DNA of 64,000 nucleotides from an uncultured bacterium (GCA_903893315.1 CAITLU010000022.1:1-64000), one strand, 5' to 3'; positions 36,103-44,763 are shown, counted from the stretch's first letter. A program made the numbers and translations. The notes: generated by a model not told the origin, from the sequence alone.

Positions 36103-37191
36103 GTGGGAGTCGCCAAGCTGCAAGTGAGTGAAGCGTGCCGCACCTGGCTGGAGGCGGTATTGGCTCCGGTCGCGGTGCCGCCGGGAAGCACGAGCCGTGA
36201 ACTCGTGCGTGGCGCCATCAGGTTCGAGCGGCCGCCTCGCATTCCGTACAGCTTCAAGATCCCGTTGGGCACCGACTTCTTCGAGCTTGCCGGACTCGAG
36301 CGTCTGCTCGATCGCGCTGCCGAGGCACTACAGCCGGTCGGAACCGAGTACACCGACGAGTGGGGAGTGACCTGTCGCAGGACGCGCTTTTCGTGGGACC
36401 AGGCCATCGGCCATCCTCTCGCTGACCTGGCCAACGTCGGCGGCTATCGGCCGGCCGACGTCGCGGCGCTGCAGCGCACTCGGCGGTTGGAGCCGTTCGT
36501 GAGGCGGGCTCAGCAGGCCGGCAAGTACGTCGTCGGTGCCGACCCGGTGTTGCTTTACGAGCGAGTCTGTTCGCTGATGGGTTTCGAAGCAGCGATGACA
36601 GCGCCGTATCTGCAGCGTGACGGCATCGAGTCGCTGCTGGACCGGTTGACGGATCTGACAGTGGCCGCGATCGAGCGGCTCGGGCAACTCGGCGGCGTCG
36701 ACGGCTTCATGACCTGGCAGGATCACGGACTGCAAAGCGGTCCGATGATGAGTCCCGCGCTCTTCCGGCAACTCTACAAACCTCGTTACGCGCGTGCGGT
36801 CGAGGCCGCACATCGGTCTGGAATGGACTACATCTGGCACAGTTGCGGGCAGATCGTCGATCTGATCGACGACATGATCGATATCGGCGTGGACGTGGTA
36901 CAGCTTGACCAGCCGCGCCTGATAGGACATCGGCACTTGGCCGAACGTTTCGGCGGAAGGATCTGTTTCTGGAATACCGTGGACATACAGTGGGCAAGCG
37001 ATCCCGGAATTACGGCCTGTGATGTGGGCGCCGAGGTTGCCGCGATGCTCGAACATTTCTCCGACGCCGGCGGCATCATGGTAAGGCACTACGGCGAGCC
37101 CGACGACATCGGACTTTCCGACGGGTTCCACGAGGCCAGCTACCGGGCTTTCATGAAGCACGGCTGCGGCGAGCGTGCGCCGCAGCGATGA
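36103..37191 (+). CDS. UroD-family corrinoid-dependent methyltransferase 2
   Basis: 362 residues, same superfamily as its divergent neighbour but only distantly similar. Conserved features: RFERPPRIPYSF near the N-terminus, YTDEWGV, MTWQDHGLQSGPMMSP, HSCG at 246-249 (the canonical His and Cys zinc ligands), DVVQLDQPRLIG and a C-terminal MVRHYGEPDDIG. The HSCG motif supports a zinc-dependent thiol or corrinoid methyltransferase. The start is GTG 36103 (GTG 36124 is an alternative, with GGGAG upstream). It overlaps the RACE gene by 4 bases, so the two are co-translated. Confidence 0.85.
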   Translation: MGVAKLQVSEACRTWLEAVLAPVAVPPGSTSRELVRGAIRFERPPRIPYSFKIPLGTDFFELAGLERLLDRAAEALQPVGTEYTDEWGVTCRRTRFSWDQAIGHPLADLANVGGYRPADVAALQRTRRLEPFVRRAQQAGKYVVGADPVLLYERVCSLMGFEAAMTAPYLQRDGIESLLDRLTDLTVAAIERLGQLGGVDGFMTWQDHGLQSGPMMSPALFRQLYKPRYARAVEAAHRSGMDYIWHSCGQIVDLIDDMIDIGVDVVQLDQPRLIGHRHLAERFGGRICFWNTVDIQWASDPGITACDVGAEVAAMLEHFSDAGGIMVRHYGEPDDIGLSDGFHEASYRAFMKHGCGERAPQR

Positions 37192-38705
37192 AGGGGCACG
37201 TTCAGATCAAGCTCGAACCCATGGGCCGCAGTTTGCGTGTGGCTCACGGCGCTTCGTTGCAGACAGTGCTTGCCGAGCACGGCGTCGAGTTCCCTTGCGG
37301 GGGACGCGGCTGTTGCGGCGCCTGCCGCGTCAAGGTCCTGCGCGGAGAACTCGCGCCGACCGCCGACCAGACCGCGATGCTCTCGGACGAACAACTCGCT
37401 GACGGATGGTTCCTGGCCTGCCGCTCGCAGGCTCAGGTCGACGTTACTCTCGAGGTCGGACAGTGGGATTCGGTCATTCTTGCCGACGACACCGATCTGG
37501 TGTTCGAACCGCGCCAGGGACTCGGAATTGCCGTCGATCTCGGCACGACGACCATGGTCGCCCAACTCGTCGACTTCGACAGCGGCCGAGTGCTCGCCGT
37601 TCAGACCGCGCTCAATCCGCAGGCCGTCTATGGTGCCGACGTGATGAGCCGTATTGATGCCGCGCTCACCGGCGGCAAGCTCGAACGGCTGGTCGAACGA
37701 CTGCGCGGCGCGGTCGGCCATCTGGTGGGCGAACTTGTCGCCGCCGCCGGTGTGCAGTCGCGTTCTCTCGACCGTGTCGTCATCGCCGGCAACACGGTGA
37801 TGCACCACTTCTTCTGCGGGCTCGACGTTAAGAATCTTGTGGCGTGGCCGTTTGCGGTTCAGACCAGCGGCGCTCGGCATCTGCGCGCCGCTGATCTTGG
37901 TTGGCCGATCGACGGCGAGACTCCGGTCACGTTCCTTCCCTGTCTGGGAGGTTTCGTCGGCAGCGACTTGCTCTGCGGCGTACTCGCGATCGGCATCCAT
38001 CGCAGCGAAACTCCGTGCGTGCTGGTGGACCTGGGGACCAACGGCGAAATCGTCGTCGGCAATCGCGACCGGATCCTGTGTACGTCTACGGCTGCGGGGC
38101 CGGCGTTCGAAGGCGGCGGCATCGGCATGGGGATGCGTGCCACTGCGGGTGCGGTTCATCAAGTGCGCGCCGAGGCGAAAGGATTTCGCGCGAGCGTCAT
38201 CGGCGGCGGCGTTGCGCGCGGCATCTGCGGCAGCGGCCTCGTCGATGCGGTCGCCGTCGCACTCGACCTCGGAATGCTCGAGCCGAGCGGACGACTCGTC
38301 AGTCGCAGCCGTCAGCTCACGGTCGCCGCGCCGGTGACGATTTCCCAGCAGGACATTCGCCAACTGCAACTGGCCAAGGCCGCGATCGCAGCCGGCATCC
38401 GCATTCTGCGCCGACAGTTCGGTGAAGCTGCCTGCGTGTCGGTACCGGTCTATCTGGCCGGTGCGTTCGGTAACTATGTCGATCGCGCCAGTGCGAGCAG
38501 AATCGGACTCGTCGACGCCGATGCTGCGCAAATCAGGCCGGCCGGCAACACCTCGCTGCTCGGTGCCAAGATCGCGTTGCTCAGCGGCGGCGCCGAAGGC
38601 TTCGACTTCGATTCGATCCTGGCGCGAGTGGAGCACGTGCCGCTGGCGAGCGATTCCGCGTTCGACGAATTGTACGTTCAGGAGATGGCGTTCCCCGCGC
38701 GGTGA
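37188..38705 (+). CDS. Reductive activator of corrinoid enzymes (RACE: ferredoxin plus ASKHA ATPase)
   Basis: 505 residues. The N-terminal [2Fe-2S] domain has CGGRGCCGAC (37-46) and a further Cys78. The large C-terminal DUF4445/ASKHA domain starts GLGIAVDLGTTTMVAQLVD and includes VIAGNTVMHHFFCG, LVDLGTNGEIVVG and GGGIARG-like GGGVARGICGSGL. Such proteins use ATP and low-potential electrons to reduce inactive Co(II) corrinoid to Co(I). It is the strongest evidence that the locus is a true corrinoid methyl-transfer system. Overlaps the preceding UroD gene. Confidence 0.93.
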   Translation: MKGHVQIKLEPMGRSLRVAHGASLQTVLAEHGVEFPCGGRGCCGACRVKVLRGELAPTADQTAMLSDEQLADGWFLACRSQAQVDVTLEVGQWDSVILADDTDLVFEPRQGLGIAVDLGTTTMVAQLVDFDSGRVLAVQTALNPQAVYGADVMSRIDAALTGGKLERLVERLRGAVGHLVGELVAAAGVQSRSLDRVVIAGNTVMHHFFCGLDVKNLVAWPFAVQTSGARHLRAADLGWPIDGETPVTFLPCLGGFVGSDLLCGVLAIGIHRSETPCVLVDLGTNGEIVVGNRDRILCTSTAAGPAFEGGGIGMGMRATAGAVHQVRAEAKGFRASVIGGGVARGICGSGLVDAVAVALDLGMLEPSGRLVSRSRQLTVAAPVTISQQDIRQLQLAKAAIAAGIRILRRQFGEAACVSVPVYLAGAFGNYVDRASASRIGLVDADAAQIRPAGNTSLLGAKIALLSGGAEGFDFDSILARVEHVPLASDSAFDELYVQEMAFPAR

Positions 38706-38777
38706 CGCTGGCAGCGGCTGCGGTCCGCAGGCGCGGGCAGAGGCGGACTCGAGCCGCGAGGCCGGGAGAAACACACG

Positions 38778-39668
38778 ATGCTGAGTCTCGAACAACTTGC
38801 TGGAAGCGGACCGCTGCTGATCGACGGCGCGTGGGGCACCGAGTTTCAGCGGCGCGGTTTGCCGGTGGGTAAGTCGGCCGACGGCTGGAATCTGTCGCGT
38901 CCCGAACTGGTGGAGGAGGTAGCTCGCGCCTACGTCGACGGCGGCAGCCGCATCATCCTCACCAATACTTTTCGCGCCAACCGCATCGCGATGGAGAAGG
39001 ATCCCGACCTCGAGCGTGTCGTGGCGATCAACCACGCGGGGGTCGAGATTTCACGCCGCGCGGCCGCCGGGCGCGCGCTGGTGTTCGCGTCGATCGGTCC
39101 GAGCGGCAAGTTGTTGATGAGCGGAGACGTCGACGAAAAGGCTCTTGGCGCAGCGTTCAGCGAGCAGGCGGTGGCACTGGCCGAAGCCGGTGCCGACGCT
39201 CTGGTGATCGAGACGATGACCGATCTTGCCGAGGCGCGCATCGCGCTGGACGCGGCGCTGGCGACCGGGCTGCCGGTAGTGGTCAGCATGGTGTTCGACT
39301 CCGGCAGGAACCACGACCGTACGATGATGGGTACTACGCCGGCGCAGGCGGCGACGCAGCTCACGAGCCTCGGTGCCCACGCGGTCGGCGCCAACTGCGG
39401 CATCGGTGTCGAGGCCGCAGCGGCGATCTGCGCCGCATTTGCGTCGGCGACCAGGCTGCCGATCTGGATCAAGCCGAACGCGGGTCTGCCGCAGATGCAC
39501 GGCAAGGACGTGGTCTACACGACGACGGCCGAGGCTTTCGCCGCCTATGTTCCGGCGCTGGTGGAGTCGGGGGCGAGTTTCATCGGCGGATGCTGCGGGA
39601 CCACGCCGGATTTCATCGCTTCAATGCAGCGTCACATCGCGCAGGAAGCAGCGCGGCGGCAAGACTGA
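38778..39668 (+). CDS. Homocysteine S-methyltransferase domain protein
   Basis: 296 residues, a stand-alone version of the first domain of cobalamin-dependent methionine synthase (Pfam S-methyl_trans). Motifs: LLIDGAWGTEFQRRG, NLSRPELVEEVARAYVDGG, ILTNTFRANR, and the three zinc-binding cysteines in GANCGIG and GGCCGTTP. It would transfer a methyl group to homocysteine or another thiol. With a separate corrinoid protein in the locus, it suggests a split MetH. GGGAG lies 9 bases before the ATG; the gene is 72 bases downstream of RACE. Confidence 0.92.
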   Translation: MLSLEQLAGSGPLLIDGAWGTEFQRRGLPVGKSADGWNLSRPELVEEVARAYVDGGSRIILTNTFRANRIAMEKDPDLERVVAINHAGVEISRRAAAGRALVFASIGPSGKLLMSGDVDEKALGAAFSEQAVALAEAGADALVIETMTDLAEARIALDAALATGLPVVVSMVFDSGRNHDRTMMGTTPAQAATQLTSLGAHAVGANCGIGVEAAAAICAAFASATRLPIWIKPNAGLPQMHGKDVVYTTTAEAFAAYVPALVESGASFIGGCCGTTPDFIASMQRHIAQEAARRQD

Positions 39669-39711
39669 TCCGAGGTCCGTCCGGCGCGCCCGACCGGGCT
39701 GAGCCTAGACG

Positions 39712-39740
39712 TTGGCATCCAGCGCCTGCGCGCCTATAGT
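39712..39740 (+). promoter_or_regulatory. Promoter of the radical SAM gene
   Basis: TTGGCA (39712-39717), a 17-base spacer and TATAGT (39735-39740) form a good sigma-70 promoter. The -10 box ends 9 bases before the TTG start at 39750, so the transcript has almost no leader. Confidence 0.6.
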
Positions 39741-39749
39741 CCGCGCAGT

Positions 39750-41540
39750 TTGCTCCACGATAACGAGAAATTGCTCTTCGAGCCGAACGCCAGCGGACCC
39801 GTGTCGGTGTGTCTGGCCTATCCCAGCACCTACGAAGTGGGGATGGGAAACCTGGGATTCCAAGCCGTGTATCGTCTTCTCGCCACAACGCCAGGTGTGG
39901 TCTGCGAACGGCTGTTTCTTCCGCAGGACGGTGCGCGTTGTCGCAGCCTGGAGAACGGGCGCTCACCGGCGGACTTCGACGTGTTGGCCTTTTCGCTGTC
40001 GTTCGAAAGCGATTATCCCAACATCGTCAGGATGCTCGACGCCGCTGGAATTCCGGCGCGCAGCGCCGAGCGTCGCGGCGGTGTGAGGAGTGGACGCGAA
40101 AGCGGCGGCAAGTTAGACGGCGATGGCTTGGCCGCGTCGGCGGTGGGCGGGGAGTGGAACTGGCCGCTGCTGATCGCCGGCGGTCCGGCCACGTTTCTGA
40201 ATCCCGAGCCGGTGGCACCGTTCTTCGATCTGTTCCTGATCGGCGAAGGCGAAGAGATGATCCGCGAGGCTTTCGCCGGAGCCGAGAGTTGGAACACCAT
40301 CGGCCGTCACCGTGTGCTCGACGAGATGGCGAGTGTCGAAGGCGCTTATCGTCCCGATCTTTATGAACCCGTCTACTCGCAGGGCGGCAGCAGCGGCGAT
40401 CTCGTCGACTTCGTCGCCTCGCCGGGAGCGCCCAGGCGCGTGCTGCGGCGTTACGTCGCCGAACTCGATCGCTTCGCGACATCCACCTCGGTGATCGCGC
40501 CCGATGCGGTGTTCGGCGAATACTTTCTGGTCGAGGCCAGCCGCGGCTGCGAGTGGGGCTGCCGTTTCTGCGCGGCGGGTTTCATGTATCGGCCGGTACG
40601 CCACCGAAGTGCCCAGTCGCTGACTGCTCAGGCGCTGGCGGGTCTGCCGTTGTCGTCGGCCGCGACGGTGGGCTTGGTGGGCGCCGAGATGGCCAGTCAT
40701 CCGAGCATCGCTTCGACCTGCGAAACGATCGCCGCGGCCGGTGGCCGCGCTTCGCCTTCGTCGCTCAAGGCCGATCAGATCAGCCCGCGTCTGGCCGCGG
40801 CAGTGGCGCGTGGCGGTACCCGGTCGGTGACGGTGGCGCCCGAAGCCGGCTCCGAGCGCATGCGCCGTGTGATCAACAAGAACCTTTCCGAAGCCGAGAT
40901 TCTGCGTGCCGCCGATCTGATGGTCGGCGACGGGGTGGAATCGCTCAAACTATATTTCATGTGCGCGCTGCCGACCGAGACCCAGGCCGACCTCGACGGC
41001 ATCGCCGACCTTTCGGTCAAGATCCGCGAGGGCATGATGGGGCACGGCAAGAAGCGCGGTCGTGTCGGCCGCATCACGGTTTCTCTCAACCCGTTCGTGC
41101 CCAAGCCGTGGACGCCGTTCCAGTGGGATCCGATGGTCGAAGTCGCCCGGGTGCAAGGCAAGATCGCCTATCTGCGCCGCAAACTGGGGCCGCTGGCCAA
41201 CGTCGATCTCGACGCCGACTCACCGCGCGAAGCGTACCTGCAGACGTTGCTGAGCCGCGGCGATCGCCGTGTGGCCGACATCATCGAACAACTCGCGCGC
41301 AGCGACGAAGGCTGGTGGCAACAGCTCGGCGACATGCGCCGTGGCCGTAGCGCCGGCATCGCGCTGAATCCCGACTCGTTCGTGCACCGCGAATACGCGC
41401 AGGACGCGCTGTTTCCCTGGGATTTCATCGACCACCGCATCGACAAAGGGTACCTGTGGCTGGAGCGCCGCAGGGCGTTGGCCGAGCGCGAGACCGAACC
41501 CTGTGACGTCGCCACCTGTCACACCTGCGGAGCCTGCTGA
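39750..41540 (+). CDS. Radical SAM protein, TIGR03960-like
   Basis: 596 residues. An N-terminal B12-binding-like domain (VCLAYPSTYEVGMGNLGFQ; FSLSFESDYPNI; LLIAGGPATFLNPEP) is followed by the radical SAM domain with CEWGCRFC (CX3CX2C). The C-terminal region ends CDVATCHTCGAC, a cysteine cluster typical of the TIGR03960 branch. Family function is unknown; an RNA or protein modification role is often guessed. About 30 low-complexity residues (RGGVRSGRESGGKLDGDG) are inserted after the second strand. The start is TTG 39750; no later Met keeps the first strand. It could be unrelated to the corrinoid locus it follows. Confidence 0.82.
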   Translation: MLHDNEKLLFEPNASGPVSVCLAYPSTYEVGMGNLGFQAVYRLLATTPGVVCERLFLPQDGARCRSLENGRSPADFDVLAFSLSFESDYPNIVRMLDAAGIPARSAERRGGVRSGRESGGKLDGDGLAASAVGGEWNWPLLIAGGPATFLNPEPVAPFFDLFLIGEGEEMIREAFAGAESWNTIGRHRVLDEMASVEGAYRPDLYEPVYSQGGSSGDLVDFVASPGAPRRVLRRYVAELDRFATSTSVIAPDAVFGEYFLVEASRGCEWGCRFCAAGFMYRPVRHRSAQSLTAQALAGLPLSSAATVGLVGAEMASHPSIASTCETIAAAGGRASPSSLKADQISPRLAAAVARGGTRSVTVAPEAGSERMRRVINKNLSEAEILRAADLMVGDGVESLKLYFMCALPTETQADLDGIADLSVKIREGMMGHGKKRGRVGRITVSLNPFVPKPWTPFQWDPMVEVARVQGKIAYLRRKLGPLANVDLDADSPREAYLQTLLSRGDRRVADIIEQLARSDEGWWQQLGDMRRGRSAGIALNPDSFVHREYAQDALFPWDFIDHRIDKGYLWLERRRALAERETEPCDVATCHTCGAC

Positions 41541-41610
41541 AGATGCTGCGTCGGTTGCGGGAAGCTTCTTATGCCGCAGGCCGGCGTGACTGCGGCGAGG
41601 AGTTGCGGCG

Positions 41611-41994
41611 ATGGCGGTGATCGGAATCGGCATCGACGCTGTCAGCATCGAGCGCATGCGCCGCGCGGTCGCGGCGACGCCGCGCGGCGAGCGCTTTCGT
41701 GACCGTGTATTTACCGAGGCCGAACGCAGAGTTTGCGACGCGCGCCGCGATCCGGCCGAGAGTTACGCCGCGCGCTTTGCCGCCAAGGAAGCGGTTATGA
41801 AGGCGCTCGGCGCCGAAGGAATTTCGATGGCGTGGCGCGAGATCGAAGTGGTGCGCGCCGAATCGGGGGCGCCGTCGATCGCGGTTCACGGCCGTGTTGC
41901 CGTGCGCTGCGCGCAACTCGGTGTGCGCACGATTCACGTCAGCCTCACCCACGCCGAGCCGATGGCGCTGGCGTCGGTGGTGATGGAAAGCTAA
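41611..41994 (+). CDS. acpS: Holo-[acyl-carrier-protein] synthase AcpS
   Basis: Transfers 4'-phosphopantetheine from CoA to acyl carrier protein. 127 residues, the normal size. Magnesium-binding motifs are GIGIDAVSIERM (Asp) and AARFAAKEAVMKALG (Glu, Lys), and the C-terminus has HVSLTHAEPMALA. ATG 41611 is preceded by GAGGAG at 9 bases. Confidence 0.94.
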   Translation: MAVIGIGIDAVSIERMRRAVAATPRGERFRDRVFTEAERRVCDARRDPAESYAARFAAKEAVMKALGAEGISMAWREIEVVRAESGAPSIAVHGRVAVRCAQLGVRTIHVSLTHAEPMALASVVMES

Positions 41995-42081
41995 CAGTCG
42001 GCCGAGAAAAGGCAGTGCGTCGGAGTGTTCCAGACGGACTGTGCCGACCTCGTCCAGCGGGATGCAGAAGGTTTGAAGAAT

Positions 42082-43404
42082 ATGCTGAGTCAGTTTCCGC
42101 GTGTTTCGTGCGACAGTCTGGTTGCGCTGGCGCCCAGAACCAGGGGCGGCCGTGCGATCTTCGCCAAGAACAGCGATCGTCCGGCCGGCGAGTGCCAGCC
42201 ACTGACTCGTGTGGCCGCTGCCGATCATCCGCGCGGCCGGCCTCTGCGCTGTCAGTACGTCGAGGTTGAGCAGGTCGACCACACCTATGCGCTGGTCGGC
42301 GCACGTCCGGCGTGGTTGTGGGGACTCGAGCACGGCCTGAACGAGAACGGCGTCGCGATCGGCAATCACACCATCTTCACGCGCGATGCGGTCGCCGACG
42401 TCGGACTTCTCGGTATGGACCTGGTGCGGCTCGGTCTGGAGCGCGGCGGCAGCGCCTCCGAGGCGATCGAAGTGCTGATCGAACTGATCGAGCGTTACGG
42501 TCAGGGCGGCTCGGGATACTCCGATACCACGTGGCCATACCACAACTCTTTCCTGGTGGCCGATTCGAACGAAGCTTTCGTGCTCGAAGCCTCGGCCTCG
42601 CACTGGGCCTTGAAGCGGGTCGATGGCGCCGCCAGTGCGAGCAACCAGACTACGATCGGCACCGATTGGGAACGTCTCTGTCACGACACCATTGAACACG
42701 CCATCGCCAGGGACTGGTGGCCGGAGCCGACCGGCGTGCGTTTCGATTTCGCCGCGGCCTATCGCAGCACCGAAACTGCGCCGCCGGTGATTTCGTCGGG
42801 CCGCTACGCGACAACGTGTCGCGCGCTGAGCGCCGGCGCTCTGGATCTTCGCGGCGTCATGCGCGTGATGCGCGATCATTACGACGGCGGCGACGTCTAC
42901 CGTCCCGGCGCGATGCCCGACGACGAGCGTTTCTTCAGCGTGTGCATGCACGCCGATCCGGTCGGTACCACTACGGCGTCGATGGTTGTCGAACTGGCGC
43001 CGGTACCCGCCGGGCAACGGCGAGCGGACGCCGCGGCGCCGCTGATCTATTGGGCGGCGCTCACGAATCCCTGCGTTGCGCCGTATCTGCCGCTGTTCGT
43101 CGAAGCCGAACTCCCCGCCGAGCTTGCTTGCGGCGGCGCCGATGCCGACGGCGGCGGAGCATGGTGGCGTTTCAAAGCGCTGCTGACCGAAGTGGAGAAG
43201 GACTTCACCCGGCGCGGCCCCTACGTGCGTGCGTTCTGGCGTGATTTCGAGGAGCCATTGCTGGAAGAAACGGTGCGCTTCGTCGCCTCGATGCCGGCCG
43301 GCGCCGACGCACGCCGCGGTGTCGAGGGCGAGTTCGTCGCGTCAGTCTGGGAGCGTGCCTCGACGGCGTTGGACAAGGTCACTGCCGAGGTGGCGGCTTT
43401 ATAG
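42082..43404 (+). CDS. Secernin-like C69 family peptidase
   Basis: 440 residues of the N-terminal nucleophile (Ntn) hydrolase superfamily. The N-terminus MLSQFPRVSCDSLVAL places a Cys at position 10 before GRAIFAKNSDRPAGECQPL, the pattern of dipeptidase/secernin family C69. If processed, this Cys becomes the N-terminal nucleophile. ENGVAIGNHTIFT and YHNSFLVADSNEAFVLE follow. ATG 42082 is chosen because AGAAGG lies 10 bases upstream; a GTG at 42025 would add 19 unrelated residues. Substrate unknown. Confidence 0.85.
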   Translation: MLSQFPRVSCDSLVALAPRTRGGRAIFAKNSDRPAGECQPLTRVAAADHPRGRPLRCQYVEVEQVDHTYALVGARPAWLWGLEHGLNENGVAIGNHTIFTRDAVADVGLLGMDLVRLGLERGGSASEAIEVLIELIERYGQGGSGYSDTTWPYHNSFLVADSNEAFVLEASASHWALKRVDGAASASNQTTIGTDWERLCHDTIEHAIARDWWPEPTGVRFDFAAAYRSTETAPPVISSGRYATTCRALSAGALDLRGVMRVMRDHYDGGDVYRPGAMPDDERFFSVCMHADPVGTTTASMVVELAPVPAGQRRADAAAPLIYWAALTNPCVAPYLPLFVEAELPAELACGGADADGGGAWWRFKALLTEVEKDFTRRGPYVRAFWRDFEEPLLEETVRFVASMPAGADARRGVEGEFVASVWERASTALDKVTAEVAAL

Positions 43405-43412
43405 TTTGAGGG

Positions 43413-43442
43413 TTGGCCCGGCGCTGCGTCGGGCCGTATACT
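43413..43442 (+). promoter_or_regulatory. Promoter of the phasin-like gene, overlapping a hairpin
   Basis: TTGGCC (43413-43418), an 18-base spacer and TATACT (43437-43442) precede the ATG at 43450 by only 7 bases, indicating a leaderless message. The region between boxes is itself an inverted repeat, GGCCCG (43415-43420) and CGGGCC (43430-43435), possibly an operator or a terminator of the upstream gene. Confidence 0.5.
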
Positions 43443-43449
43443 CCGCGGC

Positions 43450-43812
43450 ATGACCGACGATAAAGCGCCGCGTTCGATCATCGGGGTTTTCGGGGAACTC
43501 GCCAGAGTTTTCGGTGAAGAGCGCGTGTTCGGTGCGGCCGGACAGATGCTGAAGACTGTGGCCAGGACCAAGGCCACAGTCGACGACAACGTGGCCGCGC
43601 TGCTCGGTCTGGCCAACCTTCCCTCGCGCGCCGAAGTCGACAATCTGCGGCGTCAGCTCGAAGTCCTGCAGGCAACCGTCTCCGGCCTCACTCGCAAGAT
43701 CAATCTGTTGATCGAAGAGACTACCGACAAGGCTGCGTCACGCCCGCGTCGCGCCGCACGCCCGGTCCGTCCCGGCCGGGTTCCGGCCACTCACGAAGAA
43801 GATCTCGACTGA
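43450..43812 (+). CDS. Phasin/PhaE-like small coiled-coil protein
   Basis: 120 residues, no membrane segment. The middle reads VDDNVAALLGLANLPSRAEVDNLRRQL, followed by a heptad coiled coil. The ALxLANLPSRxEVxxLxRxL pattern is the segment shared by phasins and the C-terminus of PhaE (class III polyhydroxyalkanoate synthase partner). The tail is basic and Pro/Arg-rich. It may coat storage granules, but no phaC lies nearby, so this rests on pattern only. No Shine-Dalgarno sequence; the start is set by the adjacent promoter. Confidence 0.6.
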   Translation: MTDDKAPRSIIGVFGELARVFGEERVFGAAGQMLKTVARTKATVDDNVAALLGLANLPSRAEVDNLRRQLEVLQATVSGLTRKINLLIEETTDKAASRPRRAARPVRPGRVPATHEEDLD

Positions 43813-43866
43813 CCGAATCGTCTTACGAAAGACAGCTCTTGTCGCGTTGGTGTTCTTGTTAGCCGG

Positions 43867-44721
43867 TCACGGCTTCGATGGCGCTTCTTCGGCCAGGGCT
43901 GCGGCTTCCGCCGCGCAATCGCGCACAGGGCCCGGCCCTTTGGTGCGCGCCGCCGCGAACTCGGTCTTTGCAGCCTCCAGATCAGCGCGGAAAGCAGGGT
44001 CGGCGTGCAGCCGGGCGACGACGCCCGCTGCTACGGAGCGGCCCTCGACCACGTCGCTTTGCCAATGCACGTTGCAGACTACGCGGCTTTGTCCGAAGGC
44101 GCGGCCACGAGCGAGGATCGCATCTATCCGGTCAGGGGCAACTTCGGTGAGGATCAGTGCCCAGGCCCAGCCGATGGATGAGTGTCCGGAAGGATAAGCT
44201 CCATCTTTGAGCAGGCGTTCTTCTTCACCTGCTACGCAGATGGGTTGCCGGTTCACGGCGAACGGCCGAGTACGATGGTAGTGCTGCTTGGCCTTGTAGG
44301 TGGCGCGGCCGGAGTCGGTGAGAGTTCGCCGCATCAGCATGTAGAGATGCGGCGTGTCCTTTTCGGTCACCGGCGCGCCGAGCGCGCACAGAAAAATGTC
44401 TGCCGCCACGGGAAACATTATGTTGACGTCCTTGGCCGCCAGCGCCCAGCGCGGCGTGCCGCGCAACGCCAGGTTCTTCTTGCTGACGTCCTCGTCCTGC
44501 GCCGCAGCTATCGTACCCGGCGCAGGTGGAGGCGGAAGCAGAGCCAGCGCATCGGGAAGCGCGTCGGGTTGCAGATAGCCGGCCAGAAAACCTGGACGAA
44601 TCTCCGGCACGGGAGCGCTGGTGATGCGGCTTTGGCGACTCGAACAGCCGGCGACGAGCGTGAAAGTCGCGAGAGCCGCAGCGATCGCGTACCGCGGAAC
44701 GCTGCGTGAAAGGTTCTTCAT
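43867..44721 (-). CDS. Class A acid phosphatase (PAP2 superfamily) lipoprotein
   Basis: 284 residues. The signal peptide ends in lipobox LVAGC (about 22-26), so it is likely anchored outside the inner membrane. All three PAP2 catalytic motifs are present: KX6RP in KQHYHRTRPF, PSGH in YPSGHSSIGW, and SRX5HX3D in SRVVCNVHWQSD. The order and the spacing match PhoN-type non-specific acid phosphatases. AAGGAG lies 9 bases before the ATG. Convergent with the phasin-like gene. Confidence 0.93.
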   Translation of the reverse strand: MKNLSRSVPRYAIAAALATFTLVAGCSSRQSRITSAPVPEIRPGFLAGYLQPDALPDALALLPPPPAPGTIAAAQDEDVSKKNLALRGTPRWALAAKDVNIMFPVAADIFLCALGAPVTEKDTPHLYMLMRRTLTDSGRATYKAKQHYHRTRPFAVNRQPICVAGEEERLLKDGAYPSGHSSIGWAWALILTEVAPDRIDAILARGRAFGQSRVVCNVHWQSDVVEGRSVAAGVVARLHADPAFRADLEAAKTEFAAARTKGPGPVRDCAAEAAALAEEAPSKP

Positions 44722-44763
44722 TCGATCGGACTCCTTCGACAGCGGTGAGTCGGCACTGACCGT

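Noticed and set aside
34804-37191. UroD-family genes as heme-pathway HemE
   Set aside because: They lack the HemE N-terminal arginine motif and sit with corrinoid, RACE and homocysteine methyltransferase genes, so they belong to the methyltransferase branch.
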